The notes: generated by a model not told the origin, from the sequence alone. Shown: positions 1 through 10,027, counted from the first letter of the stretch. The stretch: DNA of 64,000 nt from Saprospiraceae bacterium (GCA_020630435.1 JAHDBJ010000002.1:62001-126000); one strand, 5' to 3'. Program-made: numbers and translations.

Positions 1-505
1 TTATTTTAAAATAGTGTTAAATATTTACATTTTAAAGTTTTTTGAACTGTTTTAATATGTACATATTAAACATAAATGTTGTTCAGAAATTCTTTTTTGA
101 AGTGCTTATGAAAGGTGTATTTATAGGGAGATAGGGCTAATATTTTTTAAATCAACTTCTTAGACTTTTGAATTGGTAATAATGTATTTTTAGGAGGGAG
201 AGAAAAAAAAGAAAAGGAACATTGAAAAAAACAAAAAACTAACTTAACTACTACCCCAAGTTTAGTTTATTTTACAGCTTAACTCAAACAAAAAAACCTA
301 TTTTTAAATTGTTCTTTCTTTGTCCCTTTCTCTTATCAAAAAATGTTTGTGTAAAATTATTATGATAAAATATTCACTCTAGTCTTAAGGACTTTTGTCA
401 TTAAATCTATAAGTACAAATTTATACCAAGATCTTTTATATTGCATTGCTGCTTTTATAAACGCAATGGATTAGCTTATAAACGTGGATTGATTATTTAT
501 GCTGC
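1..505. other. AT-rich non-coding stretch at left edge
   Basis: No convincing reading frame was found in these 505 bases. The stretch is very AT-rich and lies downstream of the minus-strand LytTR regulator gene. The only structure I can point to is a perfect 20-bp palindrome at 51-70. No hairpin followed by a T-run was found directly after the regulator stop at 506, so the operon end is undefined. Confidence 0.6.
51..70. repeat. perfect 20-bp palindrome
   Basis: The 10-base half TTTAATATGT at 51-60 is followed without a spacer by its exact reverse complement at 61-70. It is AT-rich, so it could be chance or an operator for a gene to the left of the window. No neighbouring start codon inside the window makes use of it. 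Confidence 0.5.
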
Positions 506-1243
506 TTACTTTAAGTCTAGTCTCTTTAAAACTTCGGATTTTTTTCTAGAAGATACAGGAATTGTCATCTTGGAGTCACTCAATATGAGATAGTTGTCTT
601 TATGGTATCCTATAATATAGTCAAGATTTACGAGATAAGAACGATGACAGCGTATAAAACCATCAGATAATAAATCAACATACTCTTTTAGAGGTTTAGA
701 GACTATCATAGGCTTTTCCTTATTTTTAATATTAAATTCTGTGTATGCACCGTCCGATTTGATAGAGATAATATTCTTAATTGCTATAATGTTGTATATA
801 TCATCACTAAATAAGGCTATTTTATCAAGACTTTCTTTGGATAAAGATTCTATTAAAAGATTTTGTTGTTGTTGAGATAAATTCGCCCTTCTAGCAACAA
901 TTTTTTGCATTAATATTTCAAAATCTTCATCTTCTACAGGTTTGAGTAAATAATCTATAGCTCCTACCTTAATAGCCTTTAGTGCAAAATGGCTATAAGC
1001 TGTAATAAATGCTAACTGAAAGTCAATTTTGGGTAATCGTTTTAATAATTCAAAACTATTTCCATCGGGTAATTGAATGTCAAATAGTGCTACATCAGGG
1101 GAATATTCCTTTATATTATTATAGGCTTCTTTTAGATTTTTACAAGCAATTATTTTAGTAAAAAGATTACTATAGTCTCTTTTCAATCTGAAGACTAAAT
1201 CTTCTCTAATAATAGCTTCATCTTCTAGAATAAGTATTTTCAT
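506..1243 (-). CDS. LytTR-family response regulator
   Basis: This is a two-domain response regulator of 245 aa, the usual length for the LytR/AlgR family. Residues 1-120 are a receiver domain with the acidic pair ED at 7-8, the likely phospho-acceptor Asp55 in FDIQLPDG, a Thr in FITAYS and the conserved Lys in YLLKP. Residues about 140-245 are a LytTR DNA-binding domain, with the family features SDGAYTEF and IRCHRSYLVNL. It is the last gene of a minus-strand operon, 21 bp after a degenerate kinase and downstream of two intact LytS-type kinases, which are its likely phosphodonors. Target promoters cannot be named from the sequence. Family assignment is firm; the stimulus is unknown. Confidence 0.93.
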   Translation of the reverse strand: MKILILEDEAIIREDLVFRLKRDYSNLFTKIIACKNLKEAYNNIKEYSPDVALFDIQLPDGNSFELLKRLPKIDFQLAFITAYSHFALKAIKVGAIDYLLKPVEDEDFEILMQKIVARRANLSQQQQNLLIESLSKESLDKIALFSDDIYNIIAIKNIISIKSDGAYTEFNIKNKEKPMIVSKPLKEYVDLLSDGFIRCHRSYLVNLDYIIGYHKDNYLILSDSKMTIPVSSRKKSEVLKRLDLK

Positions 1244-1264
1244 GCTTTGCTATATTTTGGATTT

Positions 1265-2653
1265 TTATAGTATATAACGGTGGGGGATTGTAATCTTTAC
1301 AATAGAATCTTCTCTAGTACTTCCTCGGGTTTCAATCTTAATATCACTTGATGTATTATAATGGACTTCTAGATACTTCAATTTTTGTTTGTTCATTATC
1401 TCAAACAAGTGCTTCTCACTAGCATTTTTATGTTTTTTAAGCCAGTTTACTCCTCCAACTGAAATGTCACAAAATATATTTTCTTGTTCTTCATAGATAC
1501 GTATTTCTAATATTCCATAATCTTTACCAGATTGTCGCATCTCTTTGAAATAATATTCTACAAAAGGTTGAATAATCATTGGAGGAATAATAATTATATC
1601 TGCTGTTTCTATTTCATTTTTAATGATATAATTAAAAGGCTTATCAATTAAAATACTTTGTAAAGTAATATAGTTCTCTAAAGCTTTAATTTCTTTTTCT
1701 AATAGAACACCTTTTTGTGTACTATTGTCTAAAGTAATTCTCAATAAACTAGAAAATTTACCAAGATACTTAGTTGCTAAAGCATTTTTTCCGCTGCCTA
1801 CAAGTTGTCTAATATTCTTTAGTGTTTGAAATATAAAATCTGCATTGATTTGACTTCTAAGTATTTGTTGTTCTAACAACATGGTTTCTTGGAGCTTTTT
1901 TCGCTTTTGAATATTGAAATAAAAGAAAAGCAAGATAATACCTAAGCCAAATATGATACTGATTAAAACAGCATAAATTGTTTTTGTTTGATAGGCTTGT
2001 CGTTGTTGTATAATTATATCTTTTTCTTGCCGAAGTTGATTTTCCCTGTTTAATGAAAATTTCAAAGAATCCAACTTTATATTGAGCTTTCTATTGTATT
2101 GTTCTCCTAGGTATTTTCTATATTTTTTAATATACTTCTCTGCTGATTTTCCATCTTTGATAAGTGTATAATATTGGATGGTATTTTCAAAAAGTATTTT
2201 ATTTTGTTCAAAACTGTTATGAGTGTAATATCCCCATGCTAGATTTTTATATTTTTTGGCTAATCTTTTTTCTTTTAAAAGCAAATAATATCCAAACCAA
2301 TCAAGTATATGTTGAGTGTATAAGGTAGTGTCTTTGGGTTGAACGAATGAAGCAGAAGACCTAATATATTGAAATGCTTTATCTTGAATACCAAGTTTCA
2401 AGTATGCCGCACCTAGAAATTGATGCAGCATATAATGTTGTATACTGTCTCTGATGATTGGTAAAAAGTCTTCCTTAATTAAAGCAACATCCCCTTTTTT
2501 TAATATATGGATAGCGTCATTTATTATTTGAGTATCTAATGTTGTAAGTCCTTTTTCTAGATATTCTAATGCTCCTAAGGTAGAATTGCGTGCCAAAAGA
2601 CCAACGTGAAAAAAGCATAAAATGGGAATAATATATATTTTTAGATAAGTCAA
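1265..2653 (-). CDS. TPR pseudo-histidine kinase (catalytic residues lost)
   Basis: This is a 462-aa membrane protein with the same plan as the two upstream kinases: signal-like N-terminus, helical TPR-type region to about 200, coiled coil, one membrane span at about 225-247, then a LytS-type His_kinase and ATPase region. The key residues are gone. The phospho-acceptor motif LNPHFIFN reads INADFIFQ, so His is replaced by Asp272. The N-box Asn of the EN pair is Tyr367 (FVEYYF), and the DNGIGL loop reads SVGGVNW at about 398-404. The frame is intact and the spacing to its neighbours is tight (2 bp and 21 bp), so it looks like a maintained protein rather than a pseudogene. It may act as a regulatory or heterodimer partner; that role is inferred. 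Confidence 0.85.
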   Translation of the reverse strand: MTYLKIYIIPILCFFHVGLLARNSTLGALEYLEKGLTTLDTQIINDAIHILKKGDVALIKEDFLPIIRDSIQHYMLHQFLGAAYLKLGIQDKAFQYIRSSASFVQPKDTTLYTQHILDWFGYYLLLKEKRLAKKYKNLAWGYYTHNSFEQNKILFENTIQYYTLIKDGKSAEKYIKKYRKYLGEQYNRKLNIKLDSLKFSLNRENQLRQEKDIIIQQRQAYQTKTIYAVLISIIFGLGIILLFFYFNIQKRKKLQETMLLEQQILRSQINADFIFQTLKNIRQLVGSGKNALATKYLGKFSSLLRITLDNSTQKGVLLEKEIKALENYITLQSILIDKPFNYIIKNEIETADIIIIPPMIIQPFVEYYFKEMRQSGKDYGILEIRIYEEQENIFCDISVGGVNWLKKHKNASEKHLFEIMNKQKLKYLEVHYNTSSDIKIETRGSTREDSIVKITIPHRYIL

Positions 2654-2655
2654 TA

Positions 2656-4377
2656 TTATAATTTTTTGAAAGGAATTTTAATGATTACTTGAACACCTTT
2701 TATGCCATCTACTCGATTACTCAGCACTAAATCACCTTGTGTAGCATAATCTTGTTCTAATATCTTTAATCTTTTTTGATTGATTCTAAGAGACAAAGAT
2801 TGTTTTTCTTCCAAAGGCTTTTTGGGGAGACCTATACCGTTATCTTTTACGGTACAAACGATGATGTTTCCCTCTTTATTAAAAAAAATATCTATTTTCC
2901 ATAAGCTATTTTTATTTACGAAAGCGTGTTTAAAACTGTTTTCAATACACGGTTGTATTAACATAGGGGGAATAAGATAATCTTCAGTATTATCGATAAA
3001 GCAATGAATTTTATATTCAAATTTATCTTTAAAACGGATTGCTTGTAGTTCTAGATAACTTTCAATTACGGCTAATTCTTTCTTAAGAGGAATATTTTTT
3101 TTGGTATTATCAATTAGAAGCCCCATCAAAAGATTAGAGAAATTATTTAAATATTTGCTAGAAATGGCATTTTTCCCTTGATTAATCAATCCTTTAATAT
3201 TTGCCAATGTATTGAATATAAAATGTGGGTTTAGCTGATTCTGTAATAATTGAGATTCTAAATTTGAATATTCTATATTTCTTTGTCTTCTTTTTATATT
3301 AAAAAATGTATAAAGGGTAATAATGCTTAAAAAGAATATAATACTAGTTAATATGGCATAATTGGTGTTAATATTAGAACGCTGTTTAGCATTTTCTATA
3401 TTTTCTTTTTCAATGATTAATGCTTGTTCTCTTTGAAAAGACAATTTTAGTTCATCTAGTTCTTTGTTGAATTTTTTAGCATAATAATTTTTAAAATAAT
3501 TTTGATAAAGCTCAATAAAGAATTTTACAGAGTCTAGTTCATTCATCAAATTATAGTATTCAATCTGAGCATTATAAAATAATCGATTATGACGAAAATA
3601 ATCCGTTACTAAAAATCGACTTAAAGAATCTTTATAAATACGAGCTTTACGTTTATTCTTACAAATAATATAAGTTCCTAATAAATTGTTGTAATAACTG
3701 AACAATCCAATACTATCATTTTTAGCAATATATTCTTTTGATTTTTGTATGTATTCGATGGCCTTATCTTCTTCCTTTATCTTAGCATAGGCGTTACCGA
3801 TATTGTTATATAAATTTTGATAAGATTCTAGATCCTTAGTCTTTTTAACAAACTTTTCAGCTTGGATATATTGTTCAATGGCTTTTCTTGTTTTACCCGC
3901 TTCTTCGTATAGAATACCTCGTTGGGTTTTATATGTTCCTAAGACAACAGGATCTTGATAGGTTTTTTGACTATTCCAAATAAATAAACTATCTAACACA
4001 GCATGACATTTTTCATTCTGATGTGTAAAGTAATAGGCATCATTTATTCTTGTATAAGCTAAGATTTTATTATCCAGATAATTTGGAGAATTGGGATTCA
4101 ATAAAGCTTTCATTCTCAATGCTAATGCTAGTGCAATATCAGATTCTCCTTTTCGATTTAAATATCGACACTTTACATTTAAATAAGCTATGTTTATACT
4201 CGATTCCTTAGGGTATTGTGTTTCAATTGAATCTATATATTGTTCAACTTTATCTAATGTTTTTTCATTAATGGCAGTATTTATCCGTTCTATGTAAATA
4301 GAGGGAAGTGTCTGTCCATAAACATGACAGAAATATCCAAATATGTTTAATACAATATAAATAAACCGATTCATCAC
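2656..4377 (-). CDS. LytS-type sensor histidine kinase with periplasmic TPR region
   Basis: This 573-aa protein has an N-terminal signal-like helix, a periplasmic TPR region to about residue 300, a charged helix, one membrane span at about 340-360, and a cytoplasmic kinase module. The catalytic signature is complete: His385 in LNPHFIFN, the N-box in QPCIENSFKHA, and the DNGIGL loop. Kinases of this family phosphorylate LytTR regulators such as the one two genes downstream. It overlaps the upstream paralogous kinase by 4 bp and is followed after 2 bp by the pseudo-kinase, so the three are almost certainly co-transcribed. It is a clear paralogue of the upstream kinase, which points to tandem duplication. 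The ligand is unknown. Confidence 0.9.
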   Translation of the reverse strand: MMNRFIYIVLNIFGYFCHVYGQTLPSIYIERINTAINEKTLDKVEQYIDSIETQYPKESSINIAYLNVKCRYLNRKGESDIALALALRMKALLNPNSPNYLDNKILAYTRINDAYYFTHQNEKCHAVLDSLFIWNSQKTYQDPVVLGTYKTQRGILYEEAGKTRKAIEQYIQAEKFVKKTKDLESYQNLYNNIGNAYAKIKEEDKAIEYIQKSKEYIAKNDSIGLFSYYNNLLGTYIICKNKRKARIYKDSLSRFLVTDYFRHNRLFYNAQIEYYNLMNELDSVKFFIELYQNYFKNYYAKKFNKELDELKLSFQREQALIIEKENIENAKQRSNINTNYAILTSIIFFLSIITLYTFFNIKRRQRNIEYSNLESQLLQNQLNPHFIFNTLANIKGLINQGKNAISSKYLNNFSNLLMGLLIDNTKKNIPLKKELAVIESYLELQAIRFKDKFEYKIHCFIDNTEDYLIPPMLIQPCIENSFKHAFVNKNSLWKIDIFFNKEGNIIVCTVKDNGIGLPKKPLEEKQSLSLRINQKRLKILEQDYATQGDLVLSNRVDGIKGVQVIIKIPFKKL

Positions 4378-6104
4378 GATAAAATTATATTATAAGGCAG
4401 TTTAATTGTTACTTCCACACCAGCGATTCCATCTGTTCGATTCCTTATGATTACTTCACCCTTTGTTTTATAACGACTATCTAATAATTCTAGTCGTTCT
4501 TTATTAATTCTAGTCGAAAGCGATTGCTTACTCACTATTGAATTCATTTTTAGTCCTATCCCATTATCCAGAATTTTACAATAAATATCTTCTTTTTTTT
4601 GTATAAAATGTATATCGATTTTTCCTTCTATATGTTTCTCTGTAAAAGCATGTTTAAAACAATTTTCTATAAATGGTTGTATTAACATTGGAGGAATATG
4701 TATTGTCTTAGGCACTTTTATATCATTAGATAAAGTATACTCAAACCTATCATTAAATCTAATCTTTTGTAATTCTAAATAACTCTCTATAGCATTAATT
4801 TCTTTATCTAGAGAAATAGAACGCTCTTTATTATCAATTAAAGTGGTTAGTAATAATGTATGAAATCTATCAAGATAATTACAAGCAATATTATTTTTAT
4901 TCTGATTAATTAGCCCTTTGATATTTGCCAATGTATTAAATATAAAATGTGGATTCAGTTGATTTTGTAAAAGTTGTTGCTCTAATTCTATATATGTCAT
5001 TTTTCGTTGTCTTTTTTGGATATTATTCATTGCTAAAGCTGCAGTGATTCCCAAACCAAATATAATACACATCAGAATAGCATAATTGGTTCTAATTCGA
5101 AGTAGTTTTTGCTGTTTTTCGATACTTATGGTATCAATTCTAAGTTGATTTTCTCGTTTTAATGATGCGCTTAACTCTTCTATTTCTTGACTGAATTTTT
5201 TTTCATAACGCTTTGATAAAGATTGTTGATACTGTTGAATATACTTAAAGCTTAACTCCTTGTTATTTAATGTATTATAATGGCTGATGTTGTTTTCAAA
5301 CCAAACTCTACGATTATCAAAATTAGTTGAATTATAATATACACTTACAGTATCTCTATAGAGACTTGCCTCTTGCATTTTTTTGAAATTTATACAATGT
5401 TTCCATAAGACATTATATAAAGTGAAAGAAGCAGAACTATCTTGTCTATTGACATATTTTCCCGCTTTTTCTAGATAGAACCAAGCCCGTTTCTCATTAT
5501 CAAGTTTTCGATAAGTAACACCAAAATTGCCATATAATATCTCATTAAGAATAGAATCCTTGACTTCAGGAATTAATGCTTCAGCTTTTTCATACATCTC
5601 AATTGCAGATTTAAGACGATCTGTTTTTTCATATAAAATACCTTTTTGGATTTGATAAACCATATTTGTTCTAGGCTGATACATATCTTTATCCTGAATC
5701 CAAAGGATTAAACTATCTAATACTGTCTGACATTTATCATATTGTTTGTTGAAGTAGTAGCCATCATTAATGCGGTTATGTACAATTATCCGATTGTTAC
5801 GATAGTTCTTATGGTTTGGTAACAATAAGCGTTTCATACTTAGTGCTAGTGTCAATGCTTTTTCATTTTCGCCTAAAGCTGCTAGATAGGTGCATTTTAG
5901 ACTTAAAAAATGAATGTTTTGCTCTGAATATATCGGATAGACCTCTTCTATTTTCTGGATTATATCTCCAGCGGGATAGAGATTATGAATATCAATATAC
6001 TGTTCTAGGGTATGTACTAAAGAGGAATCTGGGGCTTGCCCTTTTGTGAATATAGGTGCAACAAAAACAAATAGTAAAATAGTGTGTTTTATGAATCCCT
6101 TCAT
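4374..6104 (-). CDS. LytS-type sensor histidine kinase with periplasmic TPR region
   Basis: This 576-aa paralogue of the downstream kinase has a signal peptide (about 1-22, ending near TKG), TPR-like helical repeats to about 300, a membrane span at about 340-360 and a cytoplasmic kinase domain. His386 lies in LNPHFIFNTLANIKGL, the N-box in QPFIENCFKHAF and the ATP-lid motif in DNGIGL, so it should be active. It starts 6 bp after the helical-repeat protein gene, and its stop overlaps the next kinase start by 4 bp. The periplasmic repeats differ more between the paralogues than the kinase cores do, which suggests different inputs feeding one output; this is inference. Confidence 0.9.
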   Translation of the reverse strand: MKGFIKHTILLFVFVAPIFTKGQAPDSSLVHTLEQYIDIHNLYPAGDIIQKIEEVYPIYSEQNIHFLSLKCTYLAALGENEKALTLALSMKRLLLPNHKNYRNNRIIVHNRINDGYYFNKQYDKCQTVLDSLILWIQDKDMYQPRTNMVYQIQKGILYEKTDRLKSAIEMYEKAEALIPEVKDSILNEILYGNFGVTYRKLDNEKRAWFYLEKAGKYVNRQDSSASFTLYNVLWKHCINFKKMQEASLYRDTVSVYYNSTNFDNRRVWFENNISHYNTLNNKELSFKYIQQYQQSLSKRYEKKFSQEIEELSASLKRENQLRIDTISIEKQQKLLRIRTNYAILMCIIFGLGITAALAMNNIQKRQRKMTYIELEQQLLQNQLNPHFIFNTLANIKGLINQNKNNIACNYLDRFHTLLLTTLIDNKERSISLDKEINAIESYLELQKIRFNDRFEYTLSNDIKVPKTIHIPPMLIQPFIENCFKHAFTEKHIEGKIDIHFIQKKEDIYCKILDNGIGLKMNSIVSKQSLSTRINKERLELLDSRYKTKGEVIIRNRTDGIAGVEVTIKLPYNIILS

Positions 6105-6110
6105 ATTATT

Positions 6111-7658
6111 TTATCGTATTGTTATCCCTGCTTTTTCTTGAATAATTGTTTCTACACTCCGCTCTTCTATTTTACTTTCTAGCCAAGAAATAATGTCCAA
6201 ATATAAAAATGAACGTCGTTCATAAGGATCTTCTGAAATCTTAACCAAACGAGCCTTTAATTTGATGAAATCCTTTTTTAAGGCCATTGGTGACTTATAA
6301 ATGGTATTTCGGAGAAAGGTTAATATTTCTGTCTGAATAGCATTCAAATCTTTCATTTTTACCAAAAATCTATAAACGGATTTCACTAAATACTCTAACA
6401 AGTTATAATGTCCTAATTCATAATGAGCAATTAAGTGTAAAAGTCGAGCATAACACTGAATATCTTCTCTCAAATGTCCCGCATCCAAATTAATAATTTT
6501 ACTTAGATAAACGATAGCATTTTCATTATCGCCACTCGCAAAATAAATACAAGCTATCTTATAGTAAAATACCATTACTCGATGCTGGTCTAATTCCGAT
6601 TTAAATCTATCCAATTCCGCATTTAGTTCAGGAATTAGTTTTAATGCAGTTGTAAAACTTCCTTCCAAAAAATGCAAATTGATACGTGCTGTATAGATAT
6701 ATAAAAACGCTAAAATTTCTGAATTAGGATTAAACGAAGCGGCACTTTCTGTACAAAAGGCTTCTAGTTTTAAGAGGTTTTGTTTTAGTTTTGAATGATA
6801 CTTTATAAAAAAAAGACAAGCCAATAAATTATTCATCCCTCGCATATAAAAATCAGGATCGTGTATTTTCATATTTGGGAATTCTTCAAATAAATCTACC
6901 CATTTTTGAGCATAGCGATAACACAATCTAAAATCTTGAAGAATATAATAATACCAAACATAGGCTTGGTATAGATGTATTTTTTCAAAAAACGTTAATT
7001 TATTTTCTGGTAGTTTTGGACAATTGGAACGAAAAAACTCTCGTACCATATAAGCATCTTTTTCATTCCTAACGTGTCCTAACTTGATATACAAGCCATA
7101 TAAACGTAAGCCTAAATTTGCTAAACGAGCCGTCAACGAAATCACCTCATTTCTTCTATCAGATTCCCCTGATAGGGCTTCTGCTCTATTCTCAATACTC
7201 CTTGTAATATGTCTGGATTCTATCAGTTTTTCGAACTCGATAATTTCAAAATGTAAAATATCTTGATGTCGTTCTTTAGCAATGGTCTTAGTCTTATCTA
7301 AGAGCTTTAGACTTTGTAGGTATAAACCTTTATTGTATAAAATTTTTGCATAGTCAATCTGTTCTCTAATTTCGATGTCGATATTTTTAGAAATATGTAC
7401 AAGCCGAAGACTAGTGAGCAATTGACGATATAGATGGCGTTTCAAATTGGAAAGCTGACGCTTTTTTATCCCCTTTGCTTTTTCTAATAAAACTCCTTCA
7501 TCATATACTGTCATTTTATCTAATACATCAAACAATTGGATAAACTTTACATCCTCTTTTGAATGTATTCTATTGACATAGAGTTTGAAATTCCGTTTTT
7601 CGGATTTTGTTAAACTTTTTATCAACTGAAATAAAGCATCTATTTGTAGATTGGGCAT
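6111..7658 (-). CDS. uncharacterised helical-repeat protein, first gene of the kinase operon
   Basis: I do not recognise a named family for this 515-aa protein. It has no signal peptide or membrane span and is predicted to be almost wholly helical, rich in Leu, Tyr, Lys and Glu, with TPR-like helix pairs (for example KIACIYFASGDNENAIVYL). The N-terminus (LIKSLTKSEKRNFKLYVNR) is basic. It is likely a cytoplasmic scaffold or adaptor. It is separated by only 6 bp from the first kinase gene, so a role in the same signalling pathway is the natural guess. A TAnnTTTG box lies about 130 bp upstream. Confidence 0.75.
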   Translation of the reverse strand: MPNLQIDALFQLIKSLTKSEKRNFKLYVNRIHSKEDVKFIQLFDVLDKMTVYDEGVLLEKAKGIKKRQLSNLKRHLYRQLLTSLRLVHISKNIDIEIREQIDYAKILYNKGLYLQSLKLLDKTKTIAKERHQDILHFEIIEFEKLIESRHITRSIENRAEALSGESDRRNEVISLTARLANLGLRLYGLYIKLGHVRNEKDAYMVREFFRSNCPKLPENKLTFFEKIHLYQAYVWYYYILQDFRLCYRYAQKWVDLFEEFPNMKIHDPDFYMRGMNNLLACLFFIKYHSKLKQNLLKLEAFCTESAASFNPNSEILAFLYIYTARINLHFLEGSFTTALKLIPELNAELDRFKSELDQHRVMVFYYKIACIYFASGDNENAIVYLSKIINLDAGHLREDIQCYARLLHLIAHYELGHYNLLEYLVKSVYRFLVKMKDLNAIQTEILTFLRNTIYKSPMALKKDFIKLKARLVKISEDPYERRSFLYLDIISWLESKIEERSVETIIQEKAGITIR

Positions 7659-7784
7659 CGTAATATTTATAAAAATAAAACACTAATTATCAATATCTTA
7701 TAAAGGTTGAATGTCCTTTAGGAACTGTAATTATATATTTTTTTAATTTAAAAAACTGTCTATTTTAATATAATTTTAGAAATG

Positions 7785-7792
7785 CAAATTTA
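7785..7792 (-). promoter_or_regulatory. possible -7 box (TAAATTTG) for the kinase operon
   Basis: On the minus strand these bases read TAAATTTG and match the Bacteroidota -7 consensus TAnnTTTG. The box sits about 127 bp upstream of the helical-repeat gene start, within the divergent gap to the methyltransferase gene. No clear -33 TTG at the usual spacing was found, and the motif is common by chance in AT-rich DNA. Confidence 0.3.
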
Positions 7793-7842
7793 GTTACAAT
7801 TTGTGTTTAACTTTTTGTATAAAATTAAGCAAAAAACTTAGA

Positions 7843-8601
7843 ATGAAGTGGAAAGTAGATTTATATCAAAAAGAACATTCATTTGTTTTCGACTTTGGTC
7901 AATCTTTGGTTGAATTATTAGCTCCAAAATCAAATGATCGAATCTTGGATCTAGGATGCGGAACAGGGGAGTTAACAGCCACCATAAAAAACTATTGTAA
8001 AGACGTAGTAGGGATTGATAAGTCTCCTGAAATGATTGAAAAGGCTAGAACAACATTTAAAGATATTGACTTTGTAGTTGGCGACGCTGTTGATTTTAAA
8101 GCGGATCATAAATTTACTGCTATCTTTTCAAATGCTACTTTACACTGGATAAAAGCTCATAAAGCTGCAATTAAATCTATGTGGAATAGTTTAGAAAATG
8201 GTGGAAGGTTAGTTTTAGAGTTCGGGGGGAAGGGCAATGTACAAACAGTAGTCAATGGTATTAAAAAAGAACTACGGAGTAGGGGATATGAGGCGCTAGT
8301 AGAACGACAACCTTGGTATTTCCCAAGTATCGGGGAATATACCACAGCATTAGAAGCCGAAGGATTTCAAGTTTCCTATGCCATTCATTATGATAGACCT
8401 ACCTTGTTGTCCGATTCTAATAAAGGTTTAAAAAACTGGATTTTAATGTTTGGAATGCCTTTTTTTAAAAATATGAACACAGGAGAAATAGCAGAAATAG
8501 CAGAACAAGTCCAAGCGAATTTAAAAACAAGTTTATATAAAGAAGGGAATTGGTATGCTGATTATAAACGAATTAGAATTTTAGCTAGAAAAACTGAATA
8601 A
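7843..8601 (+). CDS. class I SAM-dependent methyltransferase
   Basis: This is a 252-aa cytosolic methyltransferase when read from ATG 7843; the frame stays open 14 codons upstream to a TTG, but the alignable domain begins at MKWKVDLYQKEHSFVFDFG. SAM-binding motif I is ILDLGCGTGELT, followed by the acidic motif II VVGIDKSPEMIEKAR and a motif-IV-like FSNATLHWI. This pattern resembles the trans-aconitate methyltransferase-like group (Methyltransf_11/25), but the substrate is not fixed by sequence. It is followed after 22 bp by leuC on the same strand, so it could be read with the leucine genes. Confidence 0.85.
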   Translation: MKWKVDLYQKEHSFVFDFGQSLVELLAPKSNDRILDLGCGTGELTATIKNYCKDVVGIDKSPEMIEKARTTFKDIDFVVGDAVDFKADHKFTAIFSNATLHWIKAHKAAIKSMWNSLENGGRLVLEFGGKGNVQTVVNGIKKELRSRGYEALVERQPWYFPSIGEYTTALEAEGFQVSYAIHYDRPTLLSDSNKGLKNWILMFGMPFFKNMNTGEIAEIAEQVQANLKTSLYKEGNWYADYKRIRILARKTE

Positions 8602-8623
8602 ATTAAAAATAATTACAGAATAA

Positions 8624-10027
8624 ATGAATGATACACCAAGAACACTATTTGATAAAATTTGGGATGCTCACGTTGTAGAGTCCAAACCCAACTATCCAGA
8701 TTTATTTTATATTGATAGGCATTTTATACATGAGGTCACATCTCCTCAGGCTTTTGATGGTTTAAGAGAAAGAAATATTCCAGTCGCTCGACCTAGACAA
8801 ACGGTAGCTACTGCCGATCATAATGTGCCAACTATCAACCAGCATCTTCCGATTAATGAGCCTTTATCTCGTTTTCAAGTCAATAAGCTAACGGAGAATT
8901 GTGAAGCCTTTGGTTTAGAATTATATGGCTTAGGACATGAAAAACAGGGCATTGTCCATGTTATTGGCCCCGATTTAGGACTAACTTTACCTGGTATGAC
9001 AATGGTCTGTGGGGATAGCCATACCTCAACACATGGTGCATTTGGAAGTATTGCTTTTGGTATAGGAACAAGCCAAGTAGAGCAAGTATTAGGCACTCAA
9101 TGCTTGCTTCAATATCGTCCTAAAACGATGCGAATCACTATAGATGGTGAGTTGCAAAAGGGCGTATCTTCTAAAGATATTATTCTATACATTATTTCAA
9201 AAATATCCACTTCAGGCGGGACGGGTTATTTTGTTGAATATGCAGGTTCTGCTATTCGTTCTTTATCGATGGAAGCAAGGATGACGATTTGTAATATGAG
9301 CATTGAAATGGGAGCTAGAGGTGGTTTGATTGCACCCGATGAAACCACTTTTGATTATATTAAGGGAAGAGAGTTTGCGCCCAAAGGAGAGAATTGGGAA
9401 AAGGCTTTGGCGTACTGGAAAACACTTCCTTCTGATAAAGGTGCTGAATACGATATGGAATTAAGTTATGCTGCTGCCGATATTGAACCTATGATTACCT
9501 ACGGCACAAACCCAGGCATGGGGATGGGCATTTCTCAAAACATTCCTAGAGTAGCAGTCAATGGGACTGAAAAAGATATGGAAAAGGCATTAGACTATAT
9601 GGACTTAAACCCACAACAAAAACTACTAGGTAAAAAAATTGACTATGTATTTATTGGAAGTTGTACGAATTCTAGAATCGAAGATTTGCGCTTGGTAGCG
9701 GACTTTGTAAAAAATAAGAAAAAAGCTGCAGGTGTTAATGTTTGGATTGTGCCTGGTTCAAAACGAGTTGAAGCACAGGCAAAAGCCGAAGGTTTAGATA
9801 AAATATTCCTAGAAGCAGGTTTTGAATTAAGGCAACCAGGATGCTCTGCTTGTCTTGGGATGAATGAAGATAAAGTCCCTGCTGGAAAGTACTGTGTATC
9901 GACATCCAATCGAAATTTTGAAGGCCGTCAAGGACCTGGAGCAAGAACTTTTTTGGTTAGCCCATTGACTGCCGCTGCGGCAGCAGTTTCTGGTGAAATT
10001 CAAGATGTTAGAACCTTATTAAATTAA
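8624..10027 (+). CDS. leuC: 3-isopropylmalate dehydratase large subunit
   Basis: LeuC forms, with LeuD, the [4Fe-4S] isomerase that converts 2-isopropylmalate to 3-isopropylmalate in leucine synthesis. The 467-aa length is standard. Visible family features are [12 protein letters not shown] at the N-terminus, [14 protein letters not shown], and cluster-binding cysteines in FIGSCTNSR and in GCSACLGMN. It is the first leu gene of a leuC-leuD-leuB-leuA run, with 22 bp to leuD. No leader peptide or attenuator was recognised upstream. Confidence 0.97.
   Translation: MNDTPRTLFDKIWDAHVVESKPNYPDLFYIDRHFIHEVTSPQAFDGLRERNIPVARPRQTVATADHNVPTINQHLPINEPLSRFQVNKLTENCEAFGLELYGLGHEKQGIVHVIGPDLGLTLPGMTMVCGDSHTSTHGAFGSIAFGIGTSQVEQVLGTQCLLQYRPKTMRITIDGELQKGVSSKDIILYIISKISTSGGTGYFVEYAGSAIRSLSMEARMTICNMSIEMGARGGLIAPDETTFDYIKGREFAPKGENWEKALAYWKTLPSDKGAEYDMELSYAAADIEPMITYGTNPGMGMGISQNIPRVAVNGTEKDMEKALDYMDLNPQQKLLGKKIDYVFIGSCTNSRIEDLRLVADFVKNKKKAAGVNVWIVPGSKRVEAQAKAEGLDKIFLEAGFELRQPGCSACLGMNEDKVPAGKYCVSTSNRNFEGRQGPGARTFLVSPLTAAAAAVSGEIQDVRTLLN

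Noticed and set aside
2780-2980. Plus-strand open frame of 66 codons opposite a kinase gene
   Set aside because: It lies wholly inside the kinase gene on the other strand, has no recognisable protein features, and the kinase frame is clearly coding. Many similar frames opposite leu and dcw genes were rejected for the same reason.
4374-4377. Frameshift between the two kinases
   Set aside because: The 4-bp overlap is an ordinary stop/start overlap; both proteins are complete with their own signal peptides.
7801-7842. Upstream TTG start for the methyltransferase
   Set aside because: The 14 added residues are hydrophobic/basic and unlike the family; ATG 7843 begins where the domain begins.
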